From Runella sp. SP2 (GTDB lineage: Bacteria; Bacteroidota; Bacteroidia; Cytophagales; Spirosomataceae), in NCBI RefSeq assembly GCF_003711225.1, contig NZ_CP031030.1, positions 7,122,501 through 7,186,500 of the forward strand: a stretch of DNA of 64,000 nucleotides, given 5' to 3'. The position numbers were made by a program, and so were the translations under genes. This document shows, in pieces, positions 37,518 through 47,127 of the stretch. Below the pieces are notes generated by a model that did not search any database, was not told the DNA's origin, and worked only from the letters and a program-made list of their open reading frames with translations. The stretch's first letter is position 1. Every line of letters starts with the position of its first letter.

Positions 37518-38735
37518 TTGAAAACAATGATGACTTTCAATAACTTCCGCGCGCTATTTTTGGCTTTGGGTGTTGCCGTGACACTCTTCGCAGCCCAAAA
37601 AAGCTGGGCCCAAAACTACGACTACGAGCCTTCGTACGATGAGTTTTACGACGAGCTTTCTCCTTATGGCGATTGGATGGACTATCCGTCGTACGGACGG
37701 GTATGGCGCCCCCGCGTAGAGCCTGATTTTCAGCCCTATGGTACCAATGGGCGCTGGGAAATGACCGAATACGGCAACACGTGGGTGTCGGATTATCCGT
37801 GGGGCTGGGCACCGTTTCACTACGGACGCTGGACGTTTGACAACTACTATGGCTGGGTGTGGATTCCTGGTTATGAATGGGGGCCTGCTTGGGTAACTTG
37901 GCGCTCGGGTGGCGGCTACTACGGCTGGGCACCGTTAGGCCCAGGGATGGGGCTGGACATCAATATTAACATCAACATCCCGCATAACTACTGGGTGTTT
38001 GTTCCCGATATGTACATTCGTAGCCCGCGTGTGTATAGCTACTGTGTGCCACGCAACCGCATCTCTGGTTTGTGGGGTGGAACATCCTACCTCAACAATT
38101 ATTACCGATACAACAACCGTTCGTACGTGTTTGGCCCTCACCGCCGTGACCTAGAACGCGTGACTCGCAACCGCGTGTATGTGTATCGCGCCGATGACTT
38201 GTACCGCAATTACCGCCGCAACGATTATAACCGTAACGACCGTTATTCACAAAATAACCGCTCGTATCCACAGCGGCAGTATGACAATCGCATGGGGCAA
38301 AACAACTCACGCTACAACGACCGTTCTATGCCTCAGTCGAGACGAGAAAGCGAAGAGCGTTGGGAAAATCGCTCGCAAAATACACCTCGGCGTGATGACG
38401 ACCGTAACTCACAAGGTCAGCGTAACGATGGCCGTAGAGACGAGGGACGTTATCAGCAACCTCAACCCCGTTACGAACAGCCACAACAACGCCAGGAACA
38501 ACCCCAGCAACGCTACGAACAACCGCGCGGTGGTGCTGAGCGTACTTGGCAGGGTGGAGGAGAAAGAGACAGTAGCCCCCAACGCCGTAGCGAAGGACAA
38601 AGCCCTAGCCGTTCGACAGAACGGAGCGAAACGCCCCGCAATGACCGTGGAGGATGGCAAGGACGTGGCTCAGCCCAGTCGTCGCCTTCGGGAGAACAAC
38701 AGGGTGAACGAGGAGGGAGAAGAATAAGAGATTGA
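37518..38735 (+). CDS. DUF6600-type exported aromatic/Arg-rich protein
   Basis: 405 residues. Signal peptide ending KSWAQ. The first half is rich in Tyr and Trp and carries the DUF6600 pattern: FYDELSPYGDWMDYPSYGRVWRP, YGNTWVSDYPWGWAPFHYGRW, GYYGWAPLGPG. The second half is low-complexity Arg/Asn/Gln/Ser with tandem PQPRYEQPQQRQEQPQQRYEQ-like repeats and a basic end. It is probably a surface or periplasmic protein with a disordered tail; function unknown. Stands alone between promoter and terminator. Confidence 0.85.
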   Translation: MKTMMTFNNFRALFLALGVAVTLFAAQKSWAQNYDYEPSYDEFYDELSPYGDWMDYPSYGRVWRPRVEPDFQPYGTNGRWEMTEYGNTWVSDYPWGWAPFHYGRWTFDNYYGWVWIPGYEWGPAWVTWRSGGGYYGWAPLGPGMGLDINININIPHNYWVFVPDMYIRSPRVYSYCVPRNRISGLWGGTSYLNNYYRYNNRSYVFGPHRRDLERVTRNRVYVYRADDLYRNYRRNDYNRNDRYSQNNRSYPQRQYDNRMGQNNSRYNDRSMPQSRRESEERWENRSQNTPRRDDDRNSQGQRNDGRRDEGRYQQPQPRYEQPQQRQEQPQQRYEQPRGGAERTWQGGGERDSSPQRRSEGQSPSRSTERSETPRNDRGGWQGRGSAQSSPSGEQQGERGGRRIRD

Positions 38736-38772
38736 GCAAAAAAGGCATTCACAACTTGATATGAGTCATTCG

Positions 38773-38803
38773 ACGGGCTGAAATAGACATTCAGCCCGTT
38801 TTT
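38773..38803 (+). terminator. Intrinsic terminator
   Basis: ACGGGCTGAA pairs perfectly with TTCAGCCCGT around ATAGACA, followed by a T run. It lies 37 nt after the DUF6600 stop. Confidence 0.9.
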
Positions 38804-38841
38804 GTTGCCTTATTATGAGCTAATTCCTTATTTTTACTTTG

Positions 38842-39960
38842 ATGAATCTAGCTCCTTCTGACTTTCTCAGCAAACGCCAACAACTCCAACTTGCTTGGAG
38901 TGTGGTGATTGTTTATTTGCCAATTCGGATTTATATCAACATTCATGACCTTAGCCAAGTCCCGATTTTGCAACGCTTACCGCTCTGGATGATGGAGGTG
39001 ACAGTCAATGTGCTGTTTTTCTTTTTGTGGATTAACGTCATTGAGTGGGTGCAGAAACGGTTGTTTAGCTGGTTTGGTAGGGGATTTCTGATGGAATTCA
39101 AAATCCCCGCTCAATTGGCGATGTTTTCGATGGCTACCGTGTTGGCGATTATGTTCAATATCGGCTTTCGGGGTTTATGGAGTTTTGCCGAAGATTCGCT
39201 CGAACAACGTTTTGGTCTTGCCCCAAACCATTCGCCCGAAAACAGCGTTGCGCATCATTTTACAAAGCAGCAAAAGAAAAAGGCCAACATGGGCCTGACC
39301 ATTTTGGCGATGTTATCGGCCTTTTACTTGGCCTCCAACCGACGGGCATATCAACAACTGGAAAACGTGCAACTAAAGGCCGAGCGGTTGGAAAAAGAAA
39401 ACGTGAAGACGCAGTTTAATGCTTTAAAAAACCAAGTTAGCCCTCATTTTTTGTTCAATAATTTCAGTATCCTTTCTTCCTTAGTAGAAACCGATAGCGA
39501 GCAAGCAAGTAAATTTCTTCAGCAACTTTCAAAAGTTTATCGGTATATTTTAGAACAAAGTGACAACGAACGTAGTAGTCTCAAAGGAGAGTTAGAGTTT
39601 ATTGAAACGTACCTATTTTTGTTAAAAATGCGTTTTGATGAAAAATTGAAAGTCGAAATTGAGATTCCTGAGCTGGTTGCAAATCGGTATTCGATTGCCC
39701 CGCTGACGCTACAATTGTTGGTTGAAAACGCCGTCAAACACAATCGAATGTCGGCCGAAGAGCCGCTGCTGGTTTCTATTCACTGCGACGAGACGTATTT
39801 GAGCGTGGTTAATCCGATTCAGCCTCGTCCCCAGAGCGAACCTTCGACGGGCTTAGGACTGAACAATATCGTCAATCGATACAAATTACTAACCTCAACT
39901 CCCGTTTCTATCACCCAAAAAGAGGGGATGTTTAGAGTTACCATACCATTGCTTACATGA
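38842..39960 (+). CDS. LytS/YehU-type sensor histidine kinase
   Basis: 372 residues. N-terminal membrane region of about four spans, a coiled linker, and the His_kinase domain starting NQVSPHFLFNNFSILSSLV with the phosphorylated His near 202. LQLLVENAVKHNRM (N-box) and GLGLNNIVNRY (G-box) complete the ATPase. The open frame begins with TTG at 38839; the ATG immediately after is chosen. It overlaps the response regulator by 4 nt (ATGA). The signal is unknown. Confidence 0.93.
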   Translation: MNLAPSDFLSKRQQLQLAWSVVIVYLPIRIYINIHDLSQVPILQRLPLWMMEVTVNVLFFFLWINVIEWVQKRLFSWFGRGFLMEFKIPAQLAMFSMATVLAIMFNIGFRGLWSFAEDSLEQRFGLAPNHSPENSVAHHFTKQQKKKANMGLTILAMLSAFYLASNRRAYQQLENVQLKAERLEKENVKTQFNALKNQVSPHFLFNNFSILSSLVETDSEQASKFLQQLSKVYRYILEQSDNERSSLKGELEFIETYLFLLKMRFDEKLKVEIEIPELVANRYSIAPLTLQLLVENAVKHNRMSAEEPLLVSIHCDETYLSVVNPIQPRPQSEPSTGLGLNNIVNRYKLLTSTPVSITQKEGMFRVTIPLLT

Positions 39961-40721
39961 ACGTATTAATTATTGAAGATGAAAAACTGACGGCCCAGCG
40001 GTTGGCTCATTTGCTGCATCGTTACGATCCCGAAATTCGGGTATTGGCACAAATCCCCTCGGTGACAAATGCAATCAATTGGTTCGAAAACCCCCAACAT
40101 CCCAAGCCCGATTTGTTGTTTCTGGATATTCACCTAGAAGACGATTTAGGGTTTCGGATTATCGAAAAACTTCAGCTGACGATTCCTGTCATTTTTACCA
40201 CCGCTTACCACGAATATACCTTGCGGGCTTTTAAAGCCAATAGTATTGATTATTTGTTGAAACCGATTGATTTTGAGGAGCTAAAAGCGGCAGTTGATAA
40301 GTTTAAACGGCTGCGACAACCGCTTGTTCCTGAAGTAAATCTCAATGCAATGCTCCAACTTTTTGGGCAAAACCAAGTGGCTTACAAAGACCGTTTTATG
40401 GTAACGGTGGGTGCAAAATTGCGGAGTATTCAAACCAGCGAAATTGCTTATTTTTCGTTTGAAGACCGAGCTACGATTCTTACCACGCACGACAACCTTC
40501 GCCTCAGCGTCGATTACAGCCTTGATAAGCTTACGCAGTTGCTCAACCCGCATGATTTTTTTCGGGTCAATCGCTCCCTGCTCGTTTCCTTGTCGGCGAT
40601 TCAAGTTGCCCACGCGTATTCGGGCGGTAAAATAAAGCTAGAATTGACGCCTCCTTATAAACAAGAAGTTTTTGTGAGTGGTGATCGCATTGCTGATTTT
40701 AAGGAGTGGCTGGGCAAATAA
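39957..40721 (+). CDS. LytTR family response regulator
   Basis: 254 residues. The receiver domain carries the acceptor Asp in PDLLFLDIHLEDD and a switch Lys in YLLKPIDFEEL. The C-terminal LytTR DNA-binding domain (about 150-254) contains FFRVNRSLLVSLSAI. Paired with the upstream kinase by a 4-nt overlap. Regulators of this type bind direct repeats two turns apart; such repeats occur at 20058-20090, but no link is shown. Confidence 0.93.
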   Translation: MNVLIIEDEKLTAQRLAHLLHRYDPEIRVLAQIPSVTNAINWFENPQHPKPDLLFLDIHLEDDLGFRIIEKLQLTIPVIFTTAYHEYTLRAFKANSIDYLLKPIDFEELKAAVDKFKRLRQPLVPEVNLNAMLQLFGQNQVAYKDRFMVTVGAKLRSIQTSEIAYFSFEDRATILTTHDNLRLSVDYSLDKLTQLLNPHDFFRVNRSLLVSLSAIQVAHAYSGGKIKLELTPPYKQEVFVSGDRIADFKEWLGK

Positions 40722-40907
40722 ACTAAAGCCGCTTTCAACGCCTGAGATGCCCTATTTAAGCATCCAAAACGGGCACTGGTGCTTTTTTATTTTTTCTGAC
40801 GCGCTCTCCGTTCTATTTTTAGGGCGCTTGGTTTGCTTGCTTTTTTGCGCGCTTTCCATTCTTCCAAATGCACTTAAAGACTTTTTAGATAGAATGAGTG
40901 AGGGGGC

Positions 40908-40934
40908 CACGGGGGAGGTTTTGCCTCCCCCGTG
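40908..40934. terminator. GC-rich hairpin between convergent regulator genes
   Basis: CACGGGGGAGG and CCTCCCCCGTG form a perfect 11-bp stem with a TTTTG loop. It lies between the LytTR and AraC genes, 32 nt from the AraC stop. The following sequence is only moderately T-rich. The rest of the gap 40722-40966 has T runs near 40785 and no gene. Confidence 0.7.
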
Positions 40935-40966
40935 CTTGATTTTATCACACTTCAACACAAGGTCTT

Positions 40967-41845
40967 TTAGTCAAGCTCAGGGACTTGTTTTCGGTACTGG
41001 CTTGGCGCTATTCCAAAACGGCTTTTAAACAGTTTAGAAAAATAGTAGATGTCAAACACACCTACTCGGTCGGCAATTTCTTGCAGTGAAAGCGAAGAAG
41101 TCGTTATCAATAATTTGGCCCGTTCTAGCCGTTTATTGATGATATAGTCCAACGGGCGAACGCCCAATATTTTTTGGAATTGCCGCGAAAAATAATCGCA
41201 ATTCAGCCCCTGAAGGTCAGCCAATTGCTCTACTGTCAGCTTTTTATCCAAATGCGTATGAATAAACCGAAGTACAAAACCGATGTCACTACGGCGGTGT
41301 TTGTCGCTAGTATTGTCGAAGGCAGTGGTAGGGCGGATAAATCGAGATACTAGCTGAAGTAAAATTCCCTGCGTTTCGATCAGATGGTGTTCGTTGGTTG
41401 GAGGGTATTTTTGGTTAAAACTGAGCAAATCTGCGCGGTTATCGTAGGTTTTAGGGTCGCTTTTTAAGATGGCACGGCCTGGGTGTAAATCCAATAAGCG
41501 CTGGAACAGTTCCTTGTCAAAATGAGAAGCTTTGGCCTCATACACAAACGGTAGAATGTCGAATACCGAAAGCCCCGACTCGGAATCATCTAAAAAGGAG
41601 ATATAATATTGCTGCATGTTGGTGTCGCAATGATAACGACTGACCGAAAACTTGGGAATGAGGTACATATACCCAGGTTTTAATACGTATTTCTGCTGAT
41701 TATGATAAACCCAAGCTTCTCCTTCGGTGATAAAGTACAAGCGGGAAAAGGGGCTTAACACGCCGTCAAATTGCCAATCATTGCCTAGCGAAGCATAACC
41801 AATGTGCAAGAGGTCAAATTTTAAGGTGTAGAGTGTGTCAATCAT
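40967..41845 (-). CDS. AraC family transcriptional regulator
   Basis: 292 residues with an N-terminal cupin-like ligand domain (WVYHNQQKYVLKPGYMYLIPKF) and a C-terminal pair of helix-turn-helix motifs: LTVEQLADLQGLNCDYFSRQFQKILGVRPLDYI and LSLQEIADRVGVFDIYYFSKLFKSRFGIAPSQYR. The ligand is probably a sugar. It is divergent from the PSCyt1/DUF1553/DUF1501 operon and is the nearest candidate to regulate it. Confidence 0.92.
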   Translation of the reverse strand: MIDTLYTLKFDLLHIGYASLGNDWQFDGVLSPFSRLYFITEGEAWVYHNQQKYVLKPGYMYLIPKFSVSRYHCDTNMQQYYISFLDDSESGLSVFDILPFVYEAKASHFDKELFQRLLDLHPGRAILKSDPKTYDNRADLLSFNQKYPPTNEHHLIETQGILLQLVSRFIRPTTAFDNTSDKHRRSDIGFVLRFIHTHLDKKLTVEQLADLQGLNCDYFSRQFQKILGVRPLDYIINKRLERAKLLITTSSLSLQEIADRVGVFDIYYFSKLFKSRFGIAPSQYRKQVPELD

Positions 41846-41865
41846 TGTAGTATGGATTAGATAAA

Positions 41866-41901
41866 AAAAAGCTCATGTATAAAAGGAACAATGAGCTTTT
41901 T
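41866..41901 (-). promoter_or_regulatory. Terminator-like hairpin in the AraC leader
   Basis: AAAAAGCTCAT and ATGAGCTTTTT pair over 11 bp with a 14-base loop. On the minus strand a run of eight T follows, only about 20 nt before the AraC start codon at 41845. This is an intrinsic terminator layout in the leader of the gene it precedes. Confidence 0.6.
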
Positions 41902-42307
41902 GCGGCTTTAACCTATCTATCTATTTATAAAAACGCTGCGTTATAATGGGTGTCGGGCGCTTTAACTGTTACAAAGAAAACGTATTTTAGTTTAATTTTA
42001 TCTTTGAAATTTACCATAGTTGTAAGATATTTTAACTTCTAATTCGCATAAAATAGATTCTATTGGGAATAATTATTTAGCAAAGAGTAGGATTGTGGTA
42101 TTTCTAAATTTTGATTCTGGAAATATGTGTACTGTATCCGAAGGTTCTTATCCTTTTTATGCGTTCATCCGTCTAAACCTGTTCAATCTGCTGTATCCGT
42201 GGGCTATTATCGGCGGTTGTTATACACGGATGGCTTGGGTTCGAGACGGTTTTTGAGGACTTAAAAAATATTCGGGCGCAGTAACTTATGCGGGAAAGTA
42301 TTTAAAA
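41902..42307. other. Intergenic region without a recognisable gene
   Basis: AT-rich stretch between the divergent AraC and PSCyt1 genes. I find no supported frame. An ATCCGTG...CACGGAT pair (42197-42235) frames a short loop, and the text around 42160-42200 resembles simple intergenic filler. The AraC promoter must lie here but no clear TAnnTTTG was found. Confidence 0.5.
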
Positions 42308-42375
42308 AAGTCGGATTTGTACAAATAGCTGACACTTTTATTCATTTTTGAAAGGCAAACTTCACCTTACTTTTG
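42308..42375 (+). promoter_or_regulatory. Activator box and promoter of the PSCyt1/DUF1553/DUF1501 operon
   Basis: AAGTCGGATTTGTACAAATA (42308-42327), then TTTTATTCATTTTTG, then a -33 TTTG at 42347-42350 and a -7 TACTTTTG at 42368-42375, 17 bases apart. The first 20 bases are identical to 54755-54774 before susC, and the distance from box start to the -7 box is 60 bp in both. The ATG follows at 42401. Confidence 0.8.
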
Positions 42376-42400
42376 TGTATCCTAAACCAGAAAAACTTGC

Positions 42401-43870
42401 ATGATGACCGTTGCCGAATACATAGGCCGTTTTCACCCACTTTTAGTGCACCTCCCCATCGGTATCCTATTGTTTGGATTTGCGTTGATGTTGTACCAAA
42501 AAGTCCGAAGAGCGGAGTTAACTGAGGCTATTTCGCTGGCGTGGCTGGCCGGGGCGATTGCCGCATTGTTGTCGTGCGGGGCGGGCTGGCTGTTGGTGCA
42601 ATCGGGCGACTACGAAGCGGAGGCCGTGCAGGTACACCAATGGACGGGGCTGGCAACGGCTGCGTTGAGTTTTTTGACCTACGCTTTTGTAAAATACCGC
42701 TGGCTATTGGCCTCGGCAACGGTGATTCTATTGACCATCGCAGGGCATTACGGCGGTAACCTGACGCACGGCGAAGGTTATTTGTCGTTTGTTAATCGAC
42801 CCACTGAGGCATCTGATACGACGGCGGTGGTCATTGCGCCTGAGGTAACAAAACAAGATTCGTTGGTAGCGGCCAATCAGCCCCAAGTTCGTCGCACGTT
42901 TTTTTACCGCGACCAAGTGGTGCCTATCCTAGAAAAAAACTGTTACAGTTGTCATTCGGCGAAGAAAAAGAAGGGCGGACTGCGGCTTGATACCGAAGCT
43001 TTTATCCAAAAGGGAGGTAAAAATGGGGGAGTGTTAGTAGCGGGAAATCCGCAAAAAAGCAAACTGTTTAGCTACCTGCTGCTTCCGCACGACGACGAAA
43101 TGCACATGCCACCCAAAGGCAAACGCCAATTAACTTCCCAAGAAGTAGCCATACTGCACCATTGGATTGCGAAAGGGGCATCGTTTAAGGAAGAAGTGGA
43201 GGTTATTCAGAATCAGCAACCGTCGGAGGTGGAAGCCTCGGCGATTTTGCCACTTACCTTTCCCGCTGCGCTTGCTGACTGCACGATTGTTCCTCAAAAA
43301 GAAACACATGCCGTGGCAAGCGTCGAGACGTCGATATTGGCGAAACCAACCGACGCACCTACTACCTCGACGGTGGCGTATTTTCAGCAACAGCAGGTGA
43401 CGTTGACGCCCGTCCAGCAAGGAACGGGCTACGTAGCGGCCAATTTTGTGAATGTAAAAGCGTACCAGCCGTCGATGTTGAAAGAATTGAGCCGCGTGCA
43501 AGGTCAATTGGTACGGTTGCGTCTTTCCAACCAGCCCGTGCGCGATGAAGAGTTGAAGCCGCTGAGTACCTTGACCAACCTCAACCGACTCAATCTTGAA
43601 AATACACAAATTACGGATGCGGCGTTGGCCGAATTGAAGCAATTGCCGAAATTAGAACAGCTAAATTTGTACGGTACGGCGGTGACCGATGAAGGTATTC
43701 AACAATTAGCGACTTATCCACAATTGAAGGTCGTTTATTTGTGGAAAACCAAGGTAACTCCGCAAGGAATTGAACGGCTCAAACGCGCCAAACCAACGTT
43801 GAAAATAGAAGATGGACAACAAAGACTCACGTTGCCCGATACCAATAAAACCACAAAAACGCAATCATAG
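42401..43870 (+). CDS. DUF2231 membrane protein fused to PSCyt1 cytochrome and leucine-rich repeats
   Basis: 489 residues. Residues 1-130 form a four-span DUF2231 domain (FHPLLVHLPIGILLFGF). Residues about 170-270 are a planctomycete-type cytochrome c domain with CYSCH near 183 and the distal segment HDDEMHMPPKGKRQLT. The C-terminal part (about 385-470) has leucine-rich repeats: LNRLNLENTQITDAALAELKQL, LEQLNLYGTAVTDEGIQQL. It should be an inner-membrane-anchored periplasmic heme protein with a binding surface. First gene of a three-gene operon, ending 2 nt before the next start. Confidence 0.85.
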   Translation: MMTVAEYIGRFHPLLVHLPIGILLFGFALMLYQKVRRAELTEAISLAWLAGAIAALLSCGAGWLLVQSGDYEAEAVQVHQWTGLATAALSFLTYAFVKYRWLLASATVILLTIAGHYGGNLTHGEGYLSFVNRPTEASDTTAVVIAPEVTKQDSLVAANQPQVRRTFFYRDQVVPILEKNCYSCHSAKKKKGGLRLDTEAFIQKGGKNGGVLVAGNPQKSKLFSYLLLPHDDEMHMPPKGKRQLTSQEVAILHHWIAKGASFKEEVEVIQNQQPSEVEASAILPLTFPAALADCTIVPQKETHAVASVETSILAKPTDAPTTSTVAYFQQQQVTLTPVQQGTGYVAANFVNVKAYQPSMLKELSRVQGQLVRLRLSNQPVRDEELKPLSTLTNLNRLNLENTQITDAALAELKQLPKLEQLNLYGTAVTDEGIQQLATYPQLKVVYLWKTKVTPQGIERLKRAKPTLKIEDGQQRLTLPDTNKTTKTQS

Positions 43871-43872
43871 TC

Positions 43873-46800
43873 ATGATGAGGTTACTCCTTTTTTTCTTGG
43901 CCAGCGTGCCTTTTTGGTTTCCTCCCACCAAAACCATTGACGGCGTAAAAGTGCCCGAGGAAGTGGCCGCCGCCTATGACAAACTCCCCGCCGAACTGGA
44001 TTATAACCAACACGTAAAGCCTGTGCTTTCCGACAAATGCTTTGCCTGCCACGGCCCCGATAAAGCCAAACAAAAGGCGGGTTTACGCCTTGACGTAGCA
44101 CAAGCTGCTTACGGTTCGCTGCCCGAAAACCCTGGCAAAGTAGCCGTCAAGCCAGGTAGCTTGGCCAAAAGTGAGTTGGTACACCGCATTTTGTCCAACG
44201 ACCCTGACTACCAAATGCCGACGCCGCAATCGCACCTCACCCTGACGGCGGAGGAAAAAGCCGTTTTACTCAAATGGGTAAAAACGGGAGCGGTGTACAA
44301 GCCACACTGGGCGTTTGTGAAACCTGAGAAAAAAGCCATCCCTAGCCCGCCCGCATTCAGCGGCTACACGCCCGTCAATGAAATTGATTATTTTGTTGGA
44401 CAACGGTTGATGCGTGAAGGACTGACGCCATCGGTCGAAGCGCCCAAGGAGTTATTGTTGCGGCGGTTGTCGTTGGATATAACAGGATTACCCCCGACCA
44501 TCGCCGAAATCGACGCTTTTTTGGCAGATAAAAGCCCCAATGCCTACGAAAAACAAGTGGATAGGCTGCTGGCGTCGCCGCATTTTGGCGAGCGCATGGC
44601 CACCGATTGGCTGGACGTAGCCCGCTATGCTGATTCTCACGGCTATACCGTCGATCGGTTGCGTGATATGTCGCCTTACCGCGACTGGGTCATCAATGCT
44701 TTCAACCAAAACATGCGCTACGATGCCTTCATCCACCAGCAATTGGCGGGGGATTTGATGAAAGGGCCTTCGGGAAATACCCCAAGCCGTGACATGCTGA
44801 TTGCGACGGCCTTCAACCGAAACCACCAACAAAACATGGAAGGGGGAATTGTGGAAGAAGAGTTTCAGACCGAATATGTTATGGATCGAGCCAATACCTT
44901 GGGTGATGCGTTCATGGCGTTGTCACTGGGTTGTGCGCGTTGCCACGACCACAAATACGACCCTATTTCTCAGAAAAATTACTACGAACTTTACAGCTTT
45001 TTCAACAACGTGCGCGAAGCGGGACAAATTTCTTGGAACGACGACTTGCCCACGCCTACGCTGCTGTTGCCTACCGAAAAGCAAGAGGAGTTAATCCGTT
45101 TTATGCAGTCGTCGATGAAAGAACAGGAAGCCAAATTGGCCAAAACTGTGGATGCTTCCGAGGCTTCTTTTCAGGCGTGGCTAGGAACGGAAGAGCCGCA
45201 AAAACTCAAAATCCAAGCCGTGCCGCAGGTAGGACTACAGGGCTTTTTCACGTTTGAAGATTCGTTGAGAAATACGGTAAATCCTTCGCACAAGGGCAAA
45301 ATGAAACGCGACGCGGGCGATGCCGACAAGCCTGTTTTTTCAAAAACCGCCCGTGGACAAGTACTCGAACTCAACGGCGATTCGTACGCCGATTTGCGGC
45401 CTGTGGGCATTTTTCGGAAATCAGAGCCGTTTTCGGTTGGGATTTGGGCGTGGTTTCCCAAAGAGTTTAAAGAAGGCGTGATTTTTCACAAAAGTAATGC
45501 CGAGCGGTTGTACAATTTCAAAGGTTTTCATTTGCACGTCAAAGACAACCGTTTTGAAATCTGCATGGCGCACACCGCTCCGTCCAATGCCATCACGCGG
45601 CAAAGCAATCAACCCATTCCGCGCGACCGCTGGGTGCAGTTGACCATGACGTACGACGGTTCGTCCAAAGCCAATGGTTTTAAATTGTTTATGGACGGCA
45701 CCGAATTGGCGATGGAAACGGTGATAGACCAGTTGTACAAAGACATTATTTTTTACGATGCCAAAAACGAAACGGGGCTACAAATCGGTGGCTGGTGGCG
45801 TGGATTGGGCTTCAAAGGGGGTAAAGTGGACGACGTGGCGGTGTATAACCGAACCCTCACGCCTTTTGAAATAAAGATTTTGGCCAACAAAGCTACGTGG
45901 CAAGCCATCGTGGATAAACCTGCTGCCGCGCTGTCGCAGGAAGAACGGGCAGTGCTGAAAGACTACTACGTGTCGGCCGTGGATGCGGCGGTGGCTGCCG
46001 AACGGGCAGTTCTCCAACAACAACGAACGGCTTTCAGCGATTCCACGCGCCACATTGCCGAAATTATGGTAATGCAGGAAATGCCAACGCCCAAACGCTC
46101 GTACTTGCTACAACGCGGGCAATACGACGCGCCTGGCCCCGAAGTGTTTCCCAATACCCCTTCGGCGGTATTGGCTTTCCCCGCCACCCTTCCCAAAAAC
46201 CGCCTTGGCTTGGCACAGTGGTTGACCGATCCTAATCACCCGCTGACGGCGCGGGTAGCAGTGAATCGCTATTGGCAAAATTTCTTTGGAACAGGCTTAG
46301 TAAAAACCACCGAAGACTTTGGAAACCAAGGCGAATTGCCCTCTCATCCTGAACTGCTGGATTGGTTGGCCGTCACGTTCCGTCAGGATTACGGATGGGA
46401 TGTCAAACGATTGGTGAAATTGATGGTGATGTCGGCTACCTACCGTCAAGATTCGCGCACGACGGCCGCTTTGCGAGAGCGCGACCCCGAAAATCGCTTA
46501 TTGGCACGAGGCCCAGCCACTCGCCTAACCGCCGAAATGCTCCGCGACAATGCGCTGGTGGCCAGTGGATTATTGAATAATAAAATTGGGGGTAAAAGCG
46601 TGAAACCTTACCAGCCCGATGGCTTGTGGGAAATCAACAGCATGACCTACAAAATGGATACGACCGATGCCATTTACCGCCGTAGCCTGTACGTGATTGT
46701 CAAACGCTCCGTGCCCAATCCGACCTTGGGGACGTTTGATGCCCCCACGCGTAGCAGCTGCATCGTACGCCGACAACGCACCAACACGCCTTTGCAAGCC

Positions 46801-47127
46801 TTGGTCACGCTCAACGACCCCACCTACGTGGAAGCCTCGCGGGTAATGGGCGAGCAAATGGCCCGCCAAAAACAGTCAGCGGAAGCGATTGAATGGGCGT
46901 ACCGACAACTGACGGGAAAACGACCCAACGAAAAGGAAGTACAGTTGTTGGATAAATTATACACGACGCAATACCAGACCTTTAAAGCAACCCCCGCCAA
47001 AACAAAAGGTTGGCTAAAAACAGGGCTGAAAAAAATAGATACCACGCTCGAACCTGCCCAAGTGGCAGCCTACGCCGTCGTGGCCAATACCATTTTAAAT
47101 TCCGATGCAACCATCACCAAACGCTAA
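43873..47127 (+). CDS. PSCyt1-DUF1549-LamG-DUF1553 protein
   Basis: 1084 residues. N-terminal PSCyt1 domain with heme motif CFACH near 56 (LSDKCFACHGPDKAKQKAGLRLD) and MPTPQSHLTLTAEE; DUF1549 (about 165-375: LLRRLSLDITGLPPT, DWLDVARYADSHGYTVD, RCHDHKYDPISQKNYY); a LamG/concanavalin-like insert (about 455-680); DUF1553 near the end (LAQWLTDPNHPLTARVAVNRYWQNFFGTGLVKT, RTNTPLQALVTLND). This 'PSD1' family is abundant in Planctomycetes and Verrucomicrobia; its biochemical role is unknown, though a redox or carbohydrate-linked role is often suspected. The next gene's ATG overlaps its stop (TAATG). Confidence 0.92.
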   Translation: MMRLLLFFLASVPFWFPPTKTIDGVKVPEEVAAAYDKLPAELDYNQHVKPVLSDKCFACHGPDKAKQKAGLRLDVAQAAYGSLPENPGKVAVKPGSLAKSELVHRILSNDPDYQMPTPQSHLTLTAEEKAVLLKWVKTGAVYKPHWAFVKPEKKAIPSPPAFSGYTPVNEIDYFVGQRLMREGLTPSVEAPKELLLRRLSLDITGLPPTIAEIDAFLADKSPNAYEKQVDRLLASPHFGERMATDWLDVARYADSHGYTVDRLRDMSPYRDWVINAFNQNMRYDAFIHQQLAGDLMKGPSGNTPSRDMLIATAFNRNHQQNMEGGIVEEEFQTEYVMDRANTLGDAFMALSLGCARCHDHKYDPISQKNYYELYSFFNNVREAGQISWNDDLPTPTLLLPTEKQEELIRFMQSSMKEQEAKLAKTVDASEASFQAWLGTEEPQKLKIQAVPQVGLQGFFTFEDSLRNTVNPSHKGKMKRDAGDADKPVFSKTARGQVLELNGDSYADLRPVGIFRKSEPFSVGIWAWFPKEFKEGVIFHKSNAERLYNFKGFHLHVKDNRFEICMAHTAPSNAITRQSNQPIPRDRWVQLTMTYDGSSKANGFKLFMDGTELAMETVIDQLYKDIIFYDAKNETGLQIGGWWRGLGFKGGKVDDVAVYNRTLTPFEIKILANKATWQAIVDKPAAALSQEERAVLKDYYVSAVDAAVAAERAVLQQQRTAFSDSTRHIAEIMVMQEMPTPKRSYLLQRGQYDAPGPEVFPNTPSAVLAFPATLPKNRLGLAQWLTDPNHPLTARVAVNRYWQNFFGTGLVKTTEDFGNQGELPSHPELLDWLAVTFRQDYGWDVKRLVKLMVMSATYRQDSRTTAALRERDPENRLLARGPATRLTAEMLRDNALVASGLLNNKIGGKSVKPYQPDGLWEINSMTYKMDTTDAIYRRSLYVIVKRSVPNPTLGTFDAPTRSSCIVRRQRTNTPLQALVTLNDPTYVEASRVMGEQMARQKQSAEAIEWAYRQLTGKRPNEKEVQLLDKLYTTQYQTFKATPAKTKGWLKTGLKKIDTTLEPAQVAAYAVVANTILNSDATITKR

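Noticed and set aside
40678-41028. 116-codon frame after the LytTR gene
   Set aside because: It overlaps the end of the LytTR gene and the AraC gene on the other strand and reads through a terminator hairpin.
41902-42307. Riboswitch or small RNA in the AraC/PSCyt1 gap
   Set aside because: Only a loose ATCCGTG/CACGGAT pairing with a long loop was seen, and no conserved riboswitch core.
47010-47126. Longer start for the DUF1501 protein
   Set aside because: It would overlap the DUF1553 gene by over 100 nt in another frame and put the Tat-like signal far from the N-terminus; the TAATG junction is typical coupling.
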